A stretch of DNA of 64,000 bases from Gluconobacter oxydans (GCF_006539685.1 NZ_BJNM01000005.1:1-64000), one strand, 5' to 3'. Positions 37,912-47,716 are shown, numbered from the stretch's first letter. Translations and numbers: made by a program. Notes: generated by a model from the letters alone, not told the origin.

Positions 37912-38658
37912 ATGACCACGGACAACATCGCCGGAAAGGTCGTCCTCATCACAGGCGGCAGCTCCGGACTCGGCGAAGCCACAGCCCGTTACCTCGCAGC
38001 CCAGGGCGCAAAGATAGCCATCGCCGCCCGCCGCCGTGACCGGCTGGACGAAATCGTCTCCGAACTCACGGCACAGGGCCAGACCGCCCGCGCCTACACA
38101 CTCGACGTCACGAAACGCTCCGAGGTCGAAGAGACCGTCGCCGCCGTCACCCGCGATTTCGGCCGTCTGGACGTTCTGGTGAACAATGCTGGCCTCATGG
38201 CCATCGCCCCCATCCGGAAGCTGATGGTCGATGAATGGGACCGGATGATCGACATCAACATCAAGGGCGTGCTCTACGGCGTCGCCGCCGCCCTGCCGGT
38301 GTTCGAAAAACAGAAATCCGGACACGTCATCAACCTGTCCTCCGTCGCTGGCCTGAAGGTCTTTGCTCCGGGTGGCACGGTCTATTCCGGCACGAAATTC
38401 GCCGTCCGCGCCATCAGCGAAGGCCTGCGGCAGGAAGCCGGCAACACCTTCCGCGTCACCTCCATCGAGCCCGGCGCGGTCCAGAGCGAACTCAAGTCCG
38501 GAAGCGGTGACACAGACAGTCGCAAAACCGTGGAAGAGTTCTATAAGATGGCGATCCCGGCGGACTCAGTGGCCCGTGCCATCGCCTTCGCCATTTCACA
38601 GCCTGACGACGTGGACATCAACGAGATCGTCCTGCGCCCGACCAGACAGGAGTTTTAA
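37912..38658 (+). CDS. Short-chain dehydrogenase/reductase (SDR)
   Basis: 248 residues. NAD(P)-binding TGGSSGLGEA, NNAG, the catalytic SSVAG Ser and YSGTK Tyr-x-x-x-Lys are all present. An Arg pair (AARRRDR) after the second strand suggests NADP(H). The classical SDR length and the VYSGTKFAVRAISEGLR stretch are typical of YdfG-like enzymes, but the substrate is unknown. ATG 37912 with an AAGTGAG site is preferred to GTG 37900, which would overlap the previous stop. It follows the dienelactone hydrolase, and both probably share a transcript with the next gene. Confidence 0.93.
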   Translation: MTTDNIAGKVVLITGGSSGLGEATARYLAAQGAKIAIAARRRDRLDEIVSELTAQGQTARAYTLDVTKRSEVEETVAAVTRDFGRLDVLVNNAGLMAIAPIRKLMVDEWDRMIDINIKGVLYGVAAALPVFEKQKSGHVINLSSVAGLKVFAPGGTVYSGTKFAVRAISEGLRQEAGNTFRVTSIEPGAVQSELKSGSGDTDSRKTVEEFYKMAIPADSVARAIAFAISQPDDVDINEIVLRPTRQEF

Positions 38659-38659
38659 G

Positions 38660-38923
38660 ATGAGCAGCAATCCGCTCAAAGACGACCCCAAGCGCGACGC
38701 CGCAATCCGCCACGAAGCGCGCCTCCTGTGGGAAGCCGACGGCAAGCCGGCCTGCGGTCCTGAAGGCTATATCGAAAAGGCCACAGACCTGATTGCCATC
38801 AAGGGTGTCCCGCAGGGCACCCCGGTCAAGGACCTGCCGCCGCCGGAACTCGACGGCGTGGAAATCGACGATGCCCGTGCAGGCATCAATGTCGACGCAG
38901 ACCCGAACCACAATTTCGACTGA
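38660..38923 (+). CDS. DUF2934 family small protein
   Basis: 87 residues. The N-terminal IRHEARLLWEADGKP and the following EGYIEKA match the DUF2934 family; the C-terminus is acidic (DGVEIDDARAG). No function is known. It starts directly after the SDR stop with CAGGAG upstream, so it is likely the third gene of that operon. Confidence 0.82.
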   Translation: MSSNPLKDDPKRDAAIRHEARLLWEADGKPACGPEGYIEKATDLIAIKGVPQGTPVKDLPPPELDGVEIDDARAGINVDADPNHNFD

Positions 38924-38986
38924 TCCCGTCAGCCGATCACGGTTCCAGCCGCGCCCGCATCACGCAGGCGCGGCATCCGCAGGGCC

Positions 38987-39877
38987 TCAGCCCTGCTTCA
39001 GAACACGCCCTGCAACGGCATCGAGCTTGGCCACCAGCTTCGGATCACGAGCGGCAGGGGCCGTAATGATCGCATGATCCAGTGCCCGCTCGGCGCTCGC
39101 ATCCACCGGACGCTTCTTCCCCAGCACCGGAATAACCGCCTTCACCAGGCGACGCGCATTATCCGCATTCCCCTTCATGACCTTCACGACAGCCTCGACC
39201 GTCACGCTGTCATGGTCGGAGTGCCAGCAGTCAAAATCCGTGACCATCGCCACGGTCGCATAGTTCATCTCTGCTTCACGTGCGAGCTTGGCTTCCGGCA
39301 TGTTCGTCATGCCCACGACCGAACAGCCCCAGGACCGGTACAACTCGCTCTCCGCACGCGTTGAGAACTGCGGGCCTTCCATCACCAGATACGTCCCGCC
39401 CCGCGTGAATGGAATTCCGAGCGAAGCCGCCTCGCCCTGCACCACATCGAGCACACGTGCCGAAACCGGGTCCGCCATGCCGACATGCGCCACACAGCCC
39501 GTGTCGAAGAAGCTCTTCTCACGCGCAAAGCTGCGATCAATGAACTGGTCCACCAGCACGAAATGCCCCGGCGGCAGCTCTTCCTTGAGCGAGCCCACAG
39601 CCGAAAGCGACAGGATATCCGTCACACCGGCCCGCTTGAGCGCATCGATATTGGCGCGGAAGTTCAGACGCGACGGCGGAATGGGATGCCCTCTCCCGTG
39701 ACGCGGCAGGAACACGCACTGCACGCCTTCAAACGTGCCGAACAGCAGTTCGTCCGAAGGCTCGCCCCAGGGCGTTTCCACCCGACGCCATTCCTTGTTC
39801 TCGAGTCCGTCAATGTCATACAGCCCCGAGCCACCGATCACACCGATGACGGGCTGGATTTCCTGTTCCGAAGACAT
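38987..39877 (-). CDS. mtnP: S-methyl-5'-thioadenosine phosphorylase
   Basis: 296 residues. Splits methylthioadenosine, a by-product of polyamine synthesis, to adenine and methylthioribose-1-phosphate for methionine salvage. It shows GVIGGSGLYD, LPRHGRGH, and the GPQFSTRAES and GMTNMPEAKLAREAE segments of the family, and DCWHSDHD. ATG 39877 is chosen from AGGAAC upstream and the typical N-terminus; the frame stays open to 40036 but is not protein-like. It is monocistronic; the rest of the salvage genes are not here. Confidence 0.95.
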   Translation of the reverse strand: MSSEQEIQPVIGVIGGSGLYDIDGLENKEWRRVETPWGEPSDELLFGTFEGVQCVFLPRHGRGHPIPPSRLNFRANIDALKRAGVTDILSLSAVGSLKEELPPGHFVLVDQFIDRSFAREKSFFDTGCVAHVGMADPVSARVLDVVQGEAASLGIPFTRGGTYLVMEGPQFSTRAESELYRSWGCSVVGMTNMPEAKLAREAEMNYATVAMVTDFDCWHSDHDSVTVEAVVKVMKGNADNARRLVKAVIPVLGKKRPVDASAERALDHAIITAPAARDPKLVAKLDAVAGRVLKQG

Positions 39878-40164
39878 GTCTGTTCCTGATTTCTGGTTGA
39901 TCCGCTCGCCCGTTCTGGACCACGAGACGGCCCGACACGCAAGCCTTGCGGCCCGCAGGCAGCGCGTTGCAGCGGTCAGAGAAACTTTTTCACAAAACGC
40001 TGCCGTTTTTACGAAATGAAAACGTCTTTGCGCCATCGTCCCGCCACGGATGCCCGCGACGAATGAACGTCAGACATGCATCAGCCAACTGTTCGGCGAC
40101 GGCGCGATTTGCTAGGACACTGCGCGTAACGAAGTTTTGTCCTGTATAGACGGGGGAAGAAAAC

Positions 40165-41082
40165 ATGGACCAGATCAGCCCCGGTTTCGCCGAAACCGTT
40201 CGTCCAGACGTGCCTCACGACGCCCTCAAGCAGGACGCCAAAGCCTGGTTCGAAACCCTCCGCGACCGCATCTGCGCGTCCTACGAAAAACTCGAAGACG
40301 AAGCAGCCGAAGGCGGTTCGCAGGTCCTGCGTGACCGCACGGCCCCGGGCCGTTTCGAACGCACCGCCTGGAGCCGCCCCGAAGGCGGTTCCGGCGTCAT
40401 GTCCGTCATGCGCGGCCGCGTCTTCGAGAAGGTCGGCGTCAACGTCTCGACCGTCTGGGGCGAGTTCTCCCCCGAATTCCGCAAGAACATCCCCGGCGCT
40501 GACGAAGACCCGCGCTTTTTCGCAACCGGCGTCTCCCTCGTCGCCCATCCGTGCAACCCGCATGTGAGCGCTGCGCATTTCAACACGCGCATGATCATCA
40601 CGACGAAGGGCTGGTTCGGCGGCGGCGGCGACATCACCCCGATGTTCCCCGAAAGCGCGGAAGCCCAGTCGGACGCTGCCTATTTCCACAAATCCTTCGA
40701 AGACGCCTGCAACCGCCATGACCCGGAGCATTATCCCCGCTTCAAGGAATGGTGTGACCGCTACTTCCACCTGCACCACCGCAACGAACCGCGCGGTCTC
40801 GGCGGCATCTTCTATGACCAGTTCTATACCGGTGACGTCGATCTGGACTTCGCTTTCACCAAAGACGTGGGAATGGCCTTCCACGACGCCTACCCGGCCG
40901 TCGTCCGCCGCCGCATGTTCACCCCCTGGACCGAAGCCGACCGCGACGCCCAGCTCATCCGCCGCGGCCGCTACGTCGAGTTCAACCTGCTGCACGACCG
41001 TGGAACGCTGTTCGGCCTGAAGACGGGCGGCAACACCGAAGCCATCCTCATGAGCATGCCGCCGGAAGTCCGCTGGCCGTGA
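40165..41082 (+). CDS. hemF: Oxygen-dependent coproporphyrinogen III oxidase
   Basis: 305 residues. Oxidatively decarboxylates coproporphyrinogen III to protoporphyrinogen IX using O2, in haem synthesis. It shows [43 protein letters not shown] and the C-terminal [17 protein letters not shown], all HemF signatures, and the standard length. It supports the cyo oxidase, which needs haem in air. The stop overlaps the following gene as GTGA, so the two are translationally coupled. Confidence 0.97.
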   Translation: MDQISPGFAETVRPDVPHDALKQDAKAWFETLRDRICASYEKLEDEAAEGGSQVLRDRTAPGRFERTAWSRPEGGSGVMSVMRGRVFEKVGVNVSTVWGEFSPEFRKNIPGADEDPRFFATGVSLVAHPCNPHVSAAHFNTRMIITTKGWFGGGGDITPMFPESAEAQSDAAYFHKSFEDACNRHDPEHYPRFKEWCDRYFHLHHRNEPRGLGGIFYDQFYTGDVDLDFAFTKDVGMAFHDAYPAVVRRRMFTPWTEADRDAQLIRRGRYVEFNLLHDRGTLFGLKTGGNTEAILMSMPPEVRWP

Positions 41083-42161
41083 GACTGACCCGACGTGCAG
41101 CCCTGAAGGGGCTGGCGGCTCTGACCGGAGCCGCTCCCTTCCTGAATATCCCGGCCCGGGCCGGCACCCTGACGGATGTCCAGCTCCTTCTGGGCGGCAC
41201 GCTCGCCTCCACCCCGGGCCAGTTCGCAGAACTCGCGACGGGCCCCCTGTCCCACGCCCTGGGGCTGGAGACACCTCTCGAACTGACCCCCGACATCGGA
41301 CAGGACGGCGTCCGCGCCGCCAACCTGTTCGACGCCAACAGCGCGCCTGACGGCAACACCGCCCTGGCCCTGCCCGGCGCCACGCTGCTGGCATCACTGA
41401 CCGGCGATTCCCGCGTCCATTACGATTTCGGTCGCTGGATTCCCGTCCTCGTGGCTTCAACAACAACCGTCGTCATCGCGCGCGCGGAGCTGCATAAGAC
41501 CCTGCGCAGCCGCCTGACAGGTTTCTTCCATGACCACCCCGTCCGCCTCGCGGTCTCGCATATCGGCGGCCCGGAACTGAACGCCCTGATGGGTCTGTCA
41601 CTTCTCGGCCTGCGCCCCATTCCCGTGCCCGGCTATGTCGACTCATCAAACGCCCTGACCGCCCTGCATGAGGGCACGGTCGATGCGGTCCAGATTTCCC
41701 CCTACACGCTCGACCGCCCGCTCGATGACGTCCTCGCCAACCTGCCGGAAGGTACGGGCGCGATCTATTACGCCGGCGATCTGACCGACACGCATGCGAC
41801 GACCATTCCCATTTTCATGGAAGCCTATCAGCAGGCCCGACACCGCCCGCCCGAGGGCCCGTTCTATCATGCCTGGCAGGCCGTTTCCGCCGCCGCCGAT
41901 ACAGCCATGGCCGTCGCCCTGCCCATGCTGACCCCACCCGAAATCGTCACACAGTGGAGCCACGCCTGCTCTGCGGTCGGGGCGGATTCCGGTATCCGGC
42001 GCTGGGCCGACCTGCATCATTTCAAACTGGCAACCGGCGAAAATGCCGCCCCGTTCCTGTCACGGACGGTCCCGGATCTCGGTGCCACGCTGGCCCTGCG
42101 CCGCTGGCTCGCCGTCAACATTCCGCGCTGGCGCGAGGGGCAGGAAACCCGCCACCTCTGA
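41079..42161 (+). CDS. Tat-exported protein resembling a TctC/Bug solute-binding protein
   Basis: 360 residues. A twin-arginine signal (TRRAALKG, then a hydrophobic stretch and an AxA cleavage site near IPARAG) indicates folded export to the periplasm. The following VQLLLGG and the [19 protein letters not shown] and [25 protein letters not shown] stretches resemble the TctC/Bug family of periplasmic binding proteins, but similarity is weak by eye. It starts at GTG 41079, overlapping the hemF stop, so it is linked to haem synthesis only by location. The ligand is unknown. It could instead be a stand-alone binding protein unrelated to transport. Confidence 0.6.
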   Translation: MRLTRRAALKGLAALTGAAPFLNIPARAGTLTDVQLLLGGTLASTPGQFAELATGPLSHALGLETPLELTPDIGQDGVRAANLFDANSAPDGNTALALPGATLLASLTGDSRVHYDFGRWIPVLVASTTTVVIARAELHKTLRSRLTGFFHDHPVRLAVSHIGGPELNALMGLSLLGLRPIPVPGYVDSSNALTALHEGTVDAVQISPYTLDRPLDDVLANLPEGTGAIYYAGDLTDTHATTIPIFMEAYQQARHRPPEGPFYHAWQAVSAAADTAMAVALPMLTPPEIVTQWSHACSAVGADSGIRRWADLHHFKLATGENAAPFLSRTVPDLGATLALRRWLAVNIPRWREGQETRHL

Positions 42162-42166
42162 CAGGA

Positions 42167-42730
42167 TCAGCGGCGGCGCGTCTTCAGCAGAATGCGGACC
42201 GATCCGTGATTGGCGGCATGGGGATGCACCACGGCCAGAACCATGGACCGCAGATCCCCCCGCTGAAGCCACATCGGCAGCTCGCGCCGGATCAGCCCGC
42301 TGGTCTGCCCGCTCCCCAGCCCCGTCACAACCTCGACACAGCGCCAGTTCCGTACCCGTGCCCGCTGCATAAAGTCATAAAGCCGCTCAAACGCTTCCTG
42401 CACGACATAGCCATGCAGATCGAGCCGCGCATCGATCTTCATCTGCCCGCGTGACAGACGCTTCCAGCTCGTATCATCCAGCCCCGGTGCGCGAACGCCA
42501 ACGGCAAGCTCTGCCGGACGTGACACAGGCTTTTTCGGCTGGACCGGAACAAAGGAACGCCGGGAGACCACGGGGGCCGAGCGCGCAACCTCCGGCATAA
42601 GCGCAGGCGGCTCGGCCTTCGCCACAGGCATCATACGACGCGGCGCACGCGGAGAGCGCAACGGCTTGATGTCACGGACAACCATCCGCCACAACGTCGC
42701 CTCGTCCTCCCTCAGATCCCGCTTCGCCAC
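42167..42730 (-). CDS. Smr-domain protein
   Basis: 187 residues. The C-terminal Smr domain shows DLHGYVVQEAF, VVTGLGSG and the VHPHAANHGSVRILLK end, as in MutS2-type and stand-alone Smr nucleases or ribosome-collision proteins. The N-terminal half is Pro/Arg-rich linker. GTG 42730 is the start because GAGGAT lies 5 nt before it and the next residues (AKRDLREDEATLW) match the family; the ORF opens to 42838 without start support. It converges on the Tat-exported protein with 5 bp between stops. The biochemical role is unknown. Confidence 0.85.
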   Translation of the reverse strand: MAKRDLREDEATLWRMVVRDIKPLRSPRAPRRMMPVAKAEPPALMPEVARSAPVVSRRSFVPVQPKKPVSRPAELAVGVRAPGLDDTSWKRLSRGQMKIDARLDLHGYVVQEAFERLYDFMQRARVRNWRCVEVVTGLGSGQTSGLIRRELPMWLQRGDLRSMVLAVVHPHAANHGSVRILLKTRRR

Positions 42731-42892
42731 ACCATCCTCGCTTGCTGTCCCACCCGCATTGCCCGGTCGGGAATTCAGGTCCCGAGCATGTAACGGGTTC
42801 CAGCGCCATTGAACAATGTTCTTTCGGGATTTCGGCACTTACACCGCACTGATACGTTTACTTTCAGGTTCCATTTCCGAGAGAGCAGACCC

Positions 42893-43102
42893 ATGAGCCA
42901 TCTCACCCAGGAAGAACGCGACAGCCTCCCCGACAGCGCCTTCGGCCTCCCCGAAAAACGCGCCTACCCGATCGACACCCGCGCCCGCGCCAGCAACGCC
43001 AAGGCCCGCGCCACGCAGGAATACGAGCGAGGCCTCCTTACGGCCGAAGAGCGTGACCGGATCGACAAGGCGGCCGACCGCCGCCTCGCCCAGGACGACT
43101 AA
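42893..43102 (+). CDS. Small DUF6582-like protein
   Basis: 69 residues. ERDSLPDSAFGLPEKRAYPIDT resembles the DUF6582 domain, a short module often attached to or near phage capsid-maturation proteins. It stands alone here with no phage gene beside it. The function is unknown, and the family call rests on one motif. Confidence 0.55.
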   Translation: MSHLTQEERDSLPDSAFGLPEKRAYPIDTRARASNAKARATQEYERGLLTAEERDRIDKAADRRLAQDD

Positions 43103-43213
43103 AACTCCCCGCAATCGCAAATTCACTTGACGTTAAGGGACATGCCGTCAGTCTCGCTTGCACGTGGTGTTACATGCGCTGGCTTTCGAAGCGAGACTGA
43201 CAAAGGATTTTTC

Positions 43214-44413
43214 ATGCCCCTGCCTTTCCTGCGCAAGATCCTGCCCCTTCTTGCGAGCACGGCCCTCTGCGTCTCTGGCGTCGCCAACGCTCCCGCAGCA
43301 CATGCCGCAGCCCCGGCCGCTGTCCAGAAGCCAGGAACCATCACCGCTTCGGCCCCTCTTGCTGACGTCCTCAGCCTTCCGGACGCCGGACGCGCCCTGC
43401 GCATCACCTATCTTTCGACCAATGGCATCACCGGCAAGGGCCTCGTTCCCGTCACCGCCGAGATCATCCTGCCCGCAGGCCCTGCTCCCCAGGGCGGCTG
43501 GCCAATCGTCGCCTGGGCCCACGGCACCGTCGGCGTGGATGACAGCTGCGCCCCGTCCCTCAACCCTGTCAGCGACCGCAACCGCACCTATCTGTCCGCC
43601 TGGATGAAGCGCGGTTTCGCGATCGTCGCCACCGACTATCAGGGCCTCGGCACACCCGGCACCCATCCCTATCTGGACACCCGCGTCGAAGCCTACAGCG
43701 TCCTCGACAGCGTCCGTGCTGCCCTCGCCAATGTCCCGGACCTGAAAAACCGGATCATGATCGTCGGTCAGTCGCAGGGAGGCGGCGCAGCCGTCGCCAC
43801 CGCGTCCTACGCACCAATCTACGCACCCGAACTGGACATCCGCGGCACCGTCGCCACCGGCGCGCCTTATGTGACGCCCGAACTGCTCGGCGGCCTGCTC
43901 AAAGCAGCTTCACAGCCCGGCATCGGTTACAGTCCGCTGATCAATTACGTCTTCTACCTCGCCGCCGGACTGGAAGGACACGATCCGCACTTCCGTCCCG
44001 AACAGGCCTTCACCCCCAAAGCGCTGCCCATCTATCGCAATGCCGCCCATGAATACCTGACCTCCCTGTCCCATCAGACGCAGGAAGCCGGCCTAAACCT
44101 GCAGAACAGCCTCCAGCCGACTTTCCTCAAGGCCATGAGCCCGGCCCTGAAAGCCATGGCGTTCCCAACGCTCAAGCTGGCCCAGCCCCTCTTCACCGGC
44201 ACCGGAACAGAAGACCGCGACGTGCCCCCCGCCCTTCAGCTTGGTCTGGTCAAAGCCGCCTGCGCAGCAGACTCCACGGTCCAGGCCCATCTCTACAAGG
44301 GACTGGACCACAGCCAGGTCGTAAACGGCTCCCTTCCGGACTCCGCCGCCTTCACAACAACCGTCATGACCGGCCAGCCCATCACCCCGCAGTGCAATCC
44401 CGTGCCGGAATAA
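43214..44413 (+). CDS. Secreted lipase-like serine hydrolase
   Basis: 399 residues. A Sec signal peptide ends near AAHAAAP. The alpha/beta-hydrolase core has a nucleophile elbow GQSQGGG (Ser), a conserved AHGTVG, DYQGLGTPG and a late GLDHSQV His region. The overall layout resembles the secretory lipase (LIP) family. It is probably an exported esterase or lipase; the substrate is not known. ATG 43214 is chosen because AAAGGA lies 7 nt upstream. The frame is open from 43127, but the extra residues lack a signal. Confidence 0.85.
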   Translation: MPLPFLRKILPLLASTALCVSGVANAPAAHAAAPAAVQKPGTITASAPLADVLSLPDAGRALRITYLSTNGITGKGLVPVTAEIILPAGPAPQGGWPIVAWAHGTVGVDDSCAPSLNPVSDRNRTYLSAWMKRGFAIVATDYQGLGTPGTHPYLDTRVEAYSVLDSVRAALANVPDLKNRIMIVGQSQGGGAAVATASYAPIYAPELDIRGTVATGAPYVTPELLGGLLKAASQPGIGYSPLINYVFYLAAGLEGHDPHFRPEQAFTPKALPIYRNAAHEYLTSLSHQTQEAGLNLQNSLQPTFLKAMSPALKAMAFPTLKLAQPLFTGTGTEDRDVPPALQLGLVKAACAADSTVQAHLYKGLDHSQVVNGSLPDSAAFTTTVMTGQPITPQCNPVPE

Positions 44414-44419
44414 GCGGAA

Positions 44420-44491
44420 GGGAGATAAAGCTTCTCCCTAATCTCCAGCAGGCAGCACGATTGTCAGCAGAGAAAACTCTACTGACAATCG
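44420..44491. terminator. Two hairpins between the lipase and glycosyltransferase genes
   Basis: GGGAGA (44420-44425) pairs with TCTCCC (44433-44438). A longer stem at 44458-44491 pairs CGATTGTCAG with CTGACAATCG and has an inner AGAG/CTCT. The second stem overlaps the last codons of the glycosyltransferase gene. There is no T-run; these are likely end-of-transcript structures for the convergent pair. Confidence 0.4.
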
Positions 44492-45927
44492 GAGCCTTCA
44501 AACCGCTGGAGCGCATTCTCAAGACAGGGCGCAATCGCCAGACACCCGGAGAAATCCGGATAGTCCACAGGCTTTAGTCGGAACAGCTCCCAGTCATTGA
44601 CATGCTCCGCATCACAATGAAGATTCTTCTTAAATTCAGGGGGAAGTGCTTTCAGCCATTTACCATTTACCGGATTGCGGAATCCGATACCATTTTCTTC
44701 ATCGAATTTCAGATATGAGATGACTCTTGTCTCGATCAATTCTTTTTCTATGAAAAAGGGTGGCAAAGAGGAATGATTTGCAAAAATAAATGACTTGTTA
44801 CCCACTGTGGCTACAAGAACGTCATAATCCCCAGCTTCCTTCGCGTCTCTCGAAAGAAGAATATTTTCATGACCTACAAAGAAAATATTCCCTCTGTTTT
44901 TCCGCTCCAGGAATCCCAGTCCCAATTTTTCTATTATTGTTTTCCAATACGCACTTGACCCGGCAGCATTCACCAGAACTTCCGCAAGCGTGGAAGGATC
45001 TACCTTATCCTCGCTGTATACATAGCGTATCTCGGCATCATGCGCCGCATCCATCAATTCGTATGAACGCGCAATAGGCCGCTCTTCCGGACAGATGGCT
45101 ATGCCTTTCGGCGCCTCCGCAAAAATCGACGTATGAAAAGCCGAGCCAATAGGCCCTATGACAATATTCTCGTTAAATATCTTGATCTGATCGGCAACAG
45201 ACAGGTCTTCAGGCCGAACGACCTTTACTCCACGTCCCGAAAGTTCGGCACAGAGATCCTCTTCGTTACAGGGTAGCCGACTATTGTAGAGAGGGCTGAC
45301 TCTCGAGAGATATACCATCCCTTTGAAATCAAAGCTGCTTTCCTGAACCGCCTTCAGTGACAGCGCTTTCAGATATTCTGCATAGCCCGTGTAAACAAAA
45401 CCATCTTCAGAAAAAGCCTGCCCGGGTACGGTAATGGAATCAAATCTTAATGGCACACGGGGAATAATAATCTGTTCTTTTCGGACCCCTGCATAACGAA
45501 GCAGATCGACCATCCAGGGTCTGGAAAAAATCTCTTCAACGGTCATGTCACTATGGAAAAGCACCAGCGTTTCCGGTGAACATTCCTTTGAAAAATACCA
45601 GAGTGTGTTCAGACATTCCGTGATGAAATGGCCGTAATGGTCGCCAATACACCCCCCATACACGACAGGCCGCCCTTGGTAAGAGGCTGTCTCCCCATTT
45701 TTCTGTGTCGTCAGAGCCTGTGTTTTCAATACAGGCGGGTAACTTGAAAAAAGAGCATTTCCGAAGATCTGTCGTCCTGTTTCATCAAATAATCCAAAGT
45801 CCTTATCCAGGCCGCCCTCTCGTCGTGGAACGTAGAGAACATTACGCCGTTCAAAAACTTCCGGAAAACCCTCTATAACAGAACCAGAAATATCATATTT
45901 GATGCAATCCTTGATATAATCACTCAT
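44479..45927 (-). CDS. DUF563/GT61-type glycosyltransferase
   Basis: 482 residues. Motifs are GGCIGDHYGHFITECLN, then VYLSRVS, and the C-terminal ENIVIGPIGSAFHTSIFAE, the pattern of the GT61 family which adds sugars such as xylose or to capsules. No signal or membrane segment was seen, so it acts in the cytoplasm or at the membrane face. Base composition is far more AT-rich than neighbours, with AAA/AAT-type codons, so it was probably acquired. It is not next to other polysaccharide genes. The sugar is unknown. The C-terminal about 120 residues are outside the motif region. Confidence 0.8.
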   Translation of the reverse strand: MSDYIKDCIKYDISGSVIEGFPEVFERRNVLYVPRREGGLDKDFGLFDETGRQIFGNALFSSYPPVLKTQALTTQKNGETASYQGRPVVYGGCIGDHYGHFITECLNTLWYFSKECSPETLVLFHSDMTVEEIFSRPWMVDLLRYAGVRKEQIIIPRVPLRFDSITVPGQAFSEDGFVYTGYAEYLKALSLKAVQESSFDFKGMVYLSRVSPLYNSRLPCNEEDLCAELSGRGVKVVRPEDLSVADQIKIFNENIVIGPIGSAFHTSIFAEAPKGIAICPEERPIARSYELMDAAHDAEIRYVYSEDKVDPSTLAEVLVNAAGSSAYWKTIIEKLGLGFLERKNRGNIFFVGHENILLSRDAKEAGDYDVLVATVGNKSFIFANHSSLPPFFIEKELIETRVISYLKFDEENGIGFRNPVNGKWLKALPPEFKKNLHCDAEHVNDWELFRLKPVDYPDFSGCLAIAPCLENALQRFEGSDCQ

Positions 45928-46090
45928 ATCACATCCTGTTCTGAAATAGTTCTATTTCAAATCGATAGCGAAGCTGTTCTCCGCTGTCCATATCACTTAC
46001 TAAAACTCATCAAGCCGTAAACACACGATTTCACTCGCAAGAAGAACCGCTTGATAGAAGGCAATCCATATTAACGGTTCTGCATATATA

Positions 46091-46125
46091 AAAAAACCGG
46101 AGAGGTTTCCCTTCTCCGGTTTTTT
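46091..46125. terminator. Bidirectional-looking terminator of the peroxidase gene
   Basis: ACCGGAGA (46096-46103) pairs with TCTCCGGT (46113-46120) with A5/T5 flanks. On the minus strand it ends the peroxidase transcript. Confidence 0.85.
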
Positions 46126-46144
46126 ACTGGAAAATACTCAAACG

Positions 46145-47641
46145 TCAGTTCGAGGAACCAGAACCCGACACAGGAGCCTGCAGCGGCTGGTCAGCCGGCA
46201 CATCCTTCAGCGGAATGCCCTCATACTTGCCCGTCAGCGTCTTGAGGAACGCCACGATGTCCGTGACATCCTGATCGGCAATGTCATGATCCGGCGTCTC
46301 ATAACGTGCCATCTCCCGCACGACCTGCTCCAGCGTGGTGGCCGAGCCATCATGCAGCCACGGCCCCGTCAGCTCGACATTACGCAGGTTCGGAACCTTG
46401 AACCGCTCACGATCACCTTCCTTATGCGTAACAGCCATGCGGCCTTCATCGGCATCCGTCAGCTTCGTGTGACGGTTCTCGAAATACGGCCCTTCCAGAC
46501 CAAGGATTTCATAAGCGTCTCCTCCCACGGCAAGACCGCTATGGCACCCCGAGCAGCCGATCTCCTTGAAGCGCTCGTAACCGCGCTTTTCCGGCGCCGT
46601 GATCGCCTTCGCATCGCCTTTCAGATACAGGTCAAAGCGGCTGTCCGGAGTGATCAGCGTCTTTTCATATTCCGCAATCGCCGCCGTGATCGTGTCCTTG
46701 TCGATCTGCTCAGAACCGAACGCCGCCGTAAACTGCTCGGCATAACCCGGCGTGCTGCGGACATGATCGGCTACGGTGTTCCAGTCATGCGAACCCATTT
46801 CCAGCGGGTTCATGACCGGACCTGCCGCCTGCTCCGCCAGATCCTTCGCACGGCCATTCCAGAACTGCGCCATGCTGAACACGGCGTTATAGACGGTCGG
46901 TACATTGATCGGCCCCTTCTGGCCGCCGATCCCCGTCGCCGTCGTCAGGTTGTCCACGCCACCCTTGTTCAGACCGTGGCAGCTTGCACAGTTGAGCGTG
47001 CCATCACCAGACAGTCCCTTGTCGAAGAACAGCGCCCGGCCCAGCTCGGCCTTCTTCCAGTTCACATCCACGCTTTCGGGGATCGGCTGGATCGGCTCAC
47101 CACGGAACTGCGCTGCCACACCCGGCGTCGCATAGTAACGCTCACGCTGCTCACGCACCCATTTCAGAATGTCCGCGCGCTGCTTTTCATCCAGATGCGC
47201 ATGCGGATGCATCAGCAGATAGGCTGACGGCGGCATCCGGTTCTGCGTGATGACTTCCTCGATGCGCGAAAGCTGCTCGACGGAAGGCGGCTTGCCGTCC
47301 TGCAGGGCCGTCAGAACCGGCGCATATTCGAAATGACGCTGCCCCTGCACCAGATCACGCTTCATGATCTGATTGGCCAGCGGCAGCTTGAAATAGAACG
47401 GCAGTTCGACATTCTGCGTATGGCAGTAATCGCAGCGCACTTCCCGAAGGGCCGCAAACGCCGCCATCGCCGTCGGATCCTGACGCGTCGGGCTGCTGGC
47501 AGGCAACTGCGGTGCTCCAGCATGATCAAAATGCTCAAGATAAGTGACGGTCCCGCCCCAGGCGACAACGCCCAGCGCCACCAGACCGGCAATTCCCTTT
47601 GTAATCGTGCTGGAACGCACCACTTTTCTCCTCATACTCAT
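46145..47641 (-). CDS. Three-heme cytochrome c peroxidase (quinol peroxidase type)
   Basis: 498 residues. One N-terminal membrane anchor is followed by three CxxCH motifs: CDYCH at 70-74, CASCH at 218-222 and CSGCH at 363-367. The last two belong to the di-heme peroxidase domain (LGRALFFDKGLSGDGT; NVPTVYN; FKVPNLRNVELTGPWLHDG). The extra N-terminal heme domain is the arrangement of E. coli YhjA and of quinol peroxidases, so it probably reduces H2O2 in the periplasm with electrons from ubiquinol. ATG 47641 is preferred; starts at 47680 and 47635 are alternatives. It is monocistronic. Confidence 0.9.
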   Translation of the reverse strand: MSMRRKVVRSSTITKGIAGLVALGVVAWGGTVTYLEHFDHAGAPQLPASSPTRQDPTAMAAFAALREVRCDYCHTQNVELPFYFKLPLANQIMKRDLVQGQRHFEYAPVLTALQDGKPPSVEQLSRIEEVITQNRMPPSAYLLMHPHAHLDEKQRADILKWVREQRERYYATPGVAAQFRGEPIQPIPESVDVNWKKAELGRALFFDKGLSGDGTLNCASCHGLNKGGVDNLTTATGIGGQKGPINVPTVYNAVFSMAQFWNGRAKDLAEQAAGPVMNPLEMGSHDWNTVADHVRSTPGYAEQFTAAFGSEQIDKDTITAAIAEYEKTLITPDSRFDLYLKGDAKAITAPEKRGYERFKEIGCSGCHSGLAVGGDAYEILGLEGPYFENRHTKLTDADEGRMAVTHKEGDRERFKVPNLRNVELTGPWLHDGSATTLEQVVREMARYETPDHDIADQDVTDIVAFLKTLTGKYEGIPLKDVPADQPLQAPVSGSGSSN

Positions 47642-47716
47642 GGTGTCGTGATAATGCGGAAAAGTGACACACAAAGTCAAAGTGATTGAACCTGTCAGAA
47701 AAACAGGTACTGTCGA

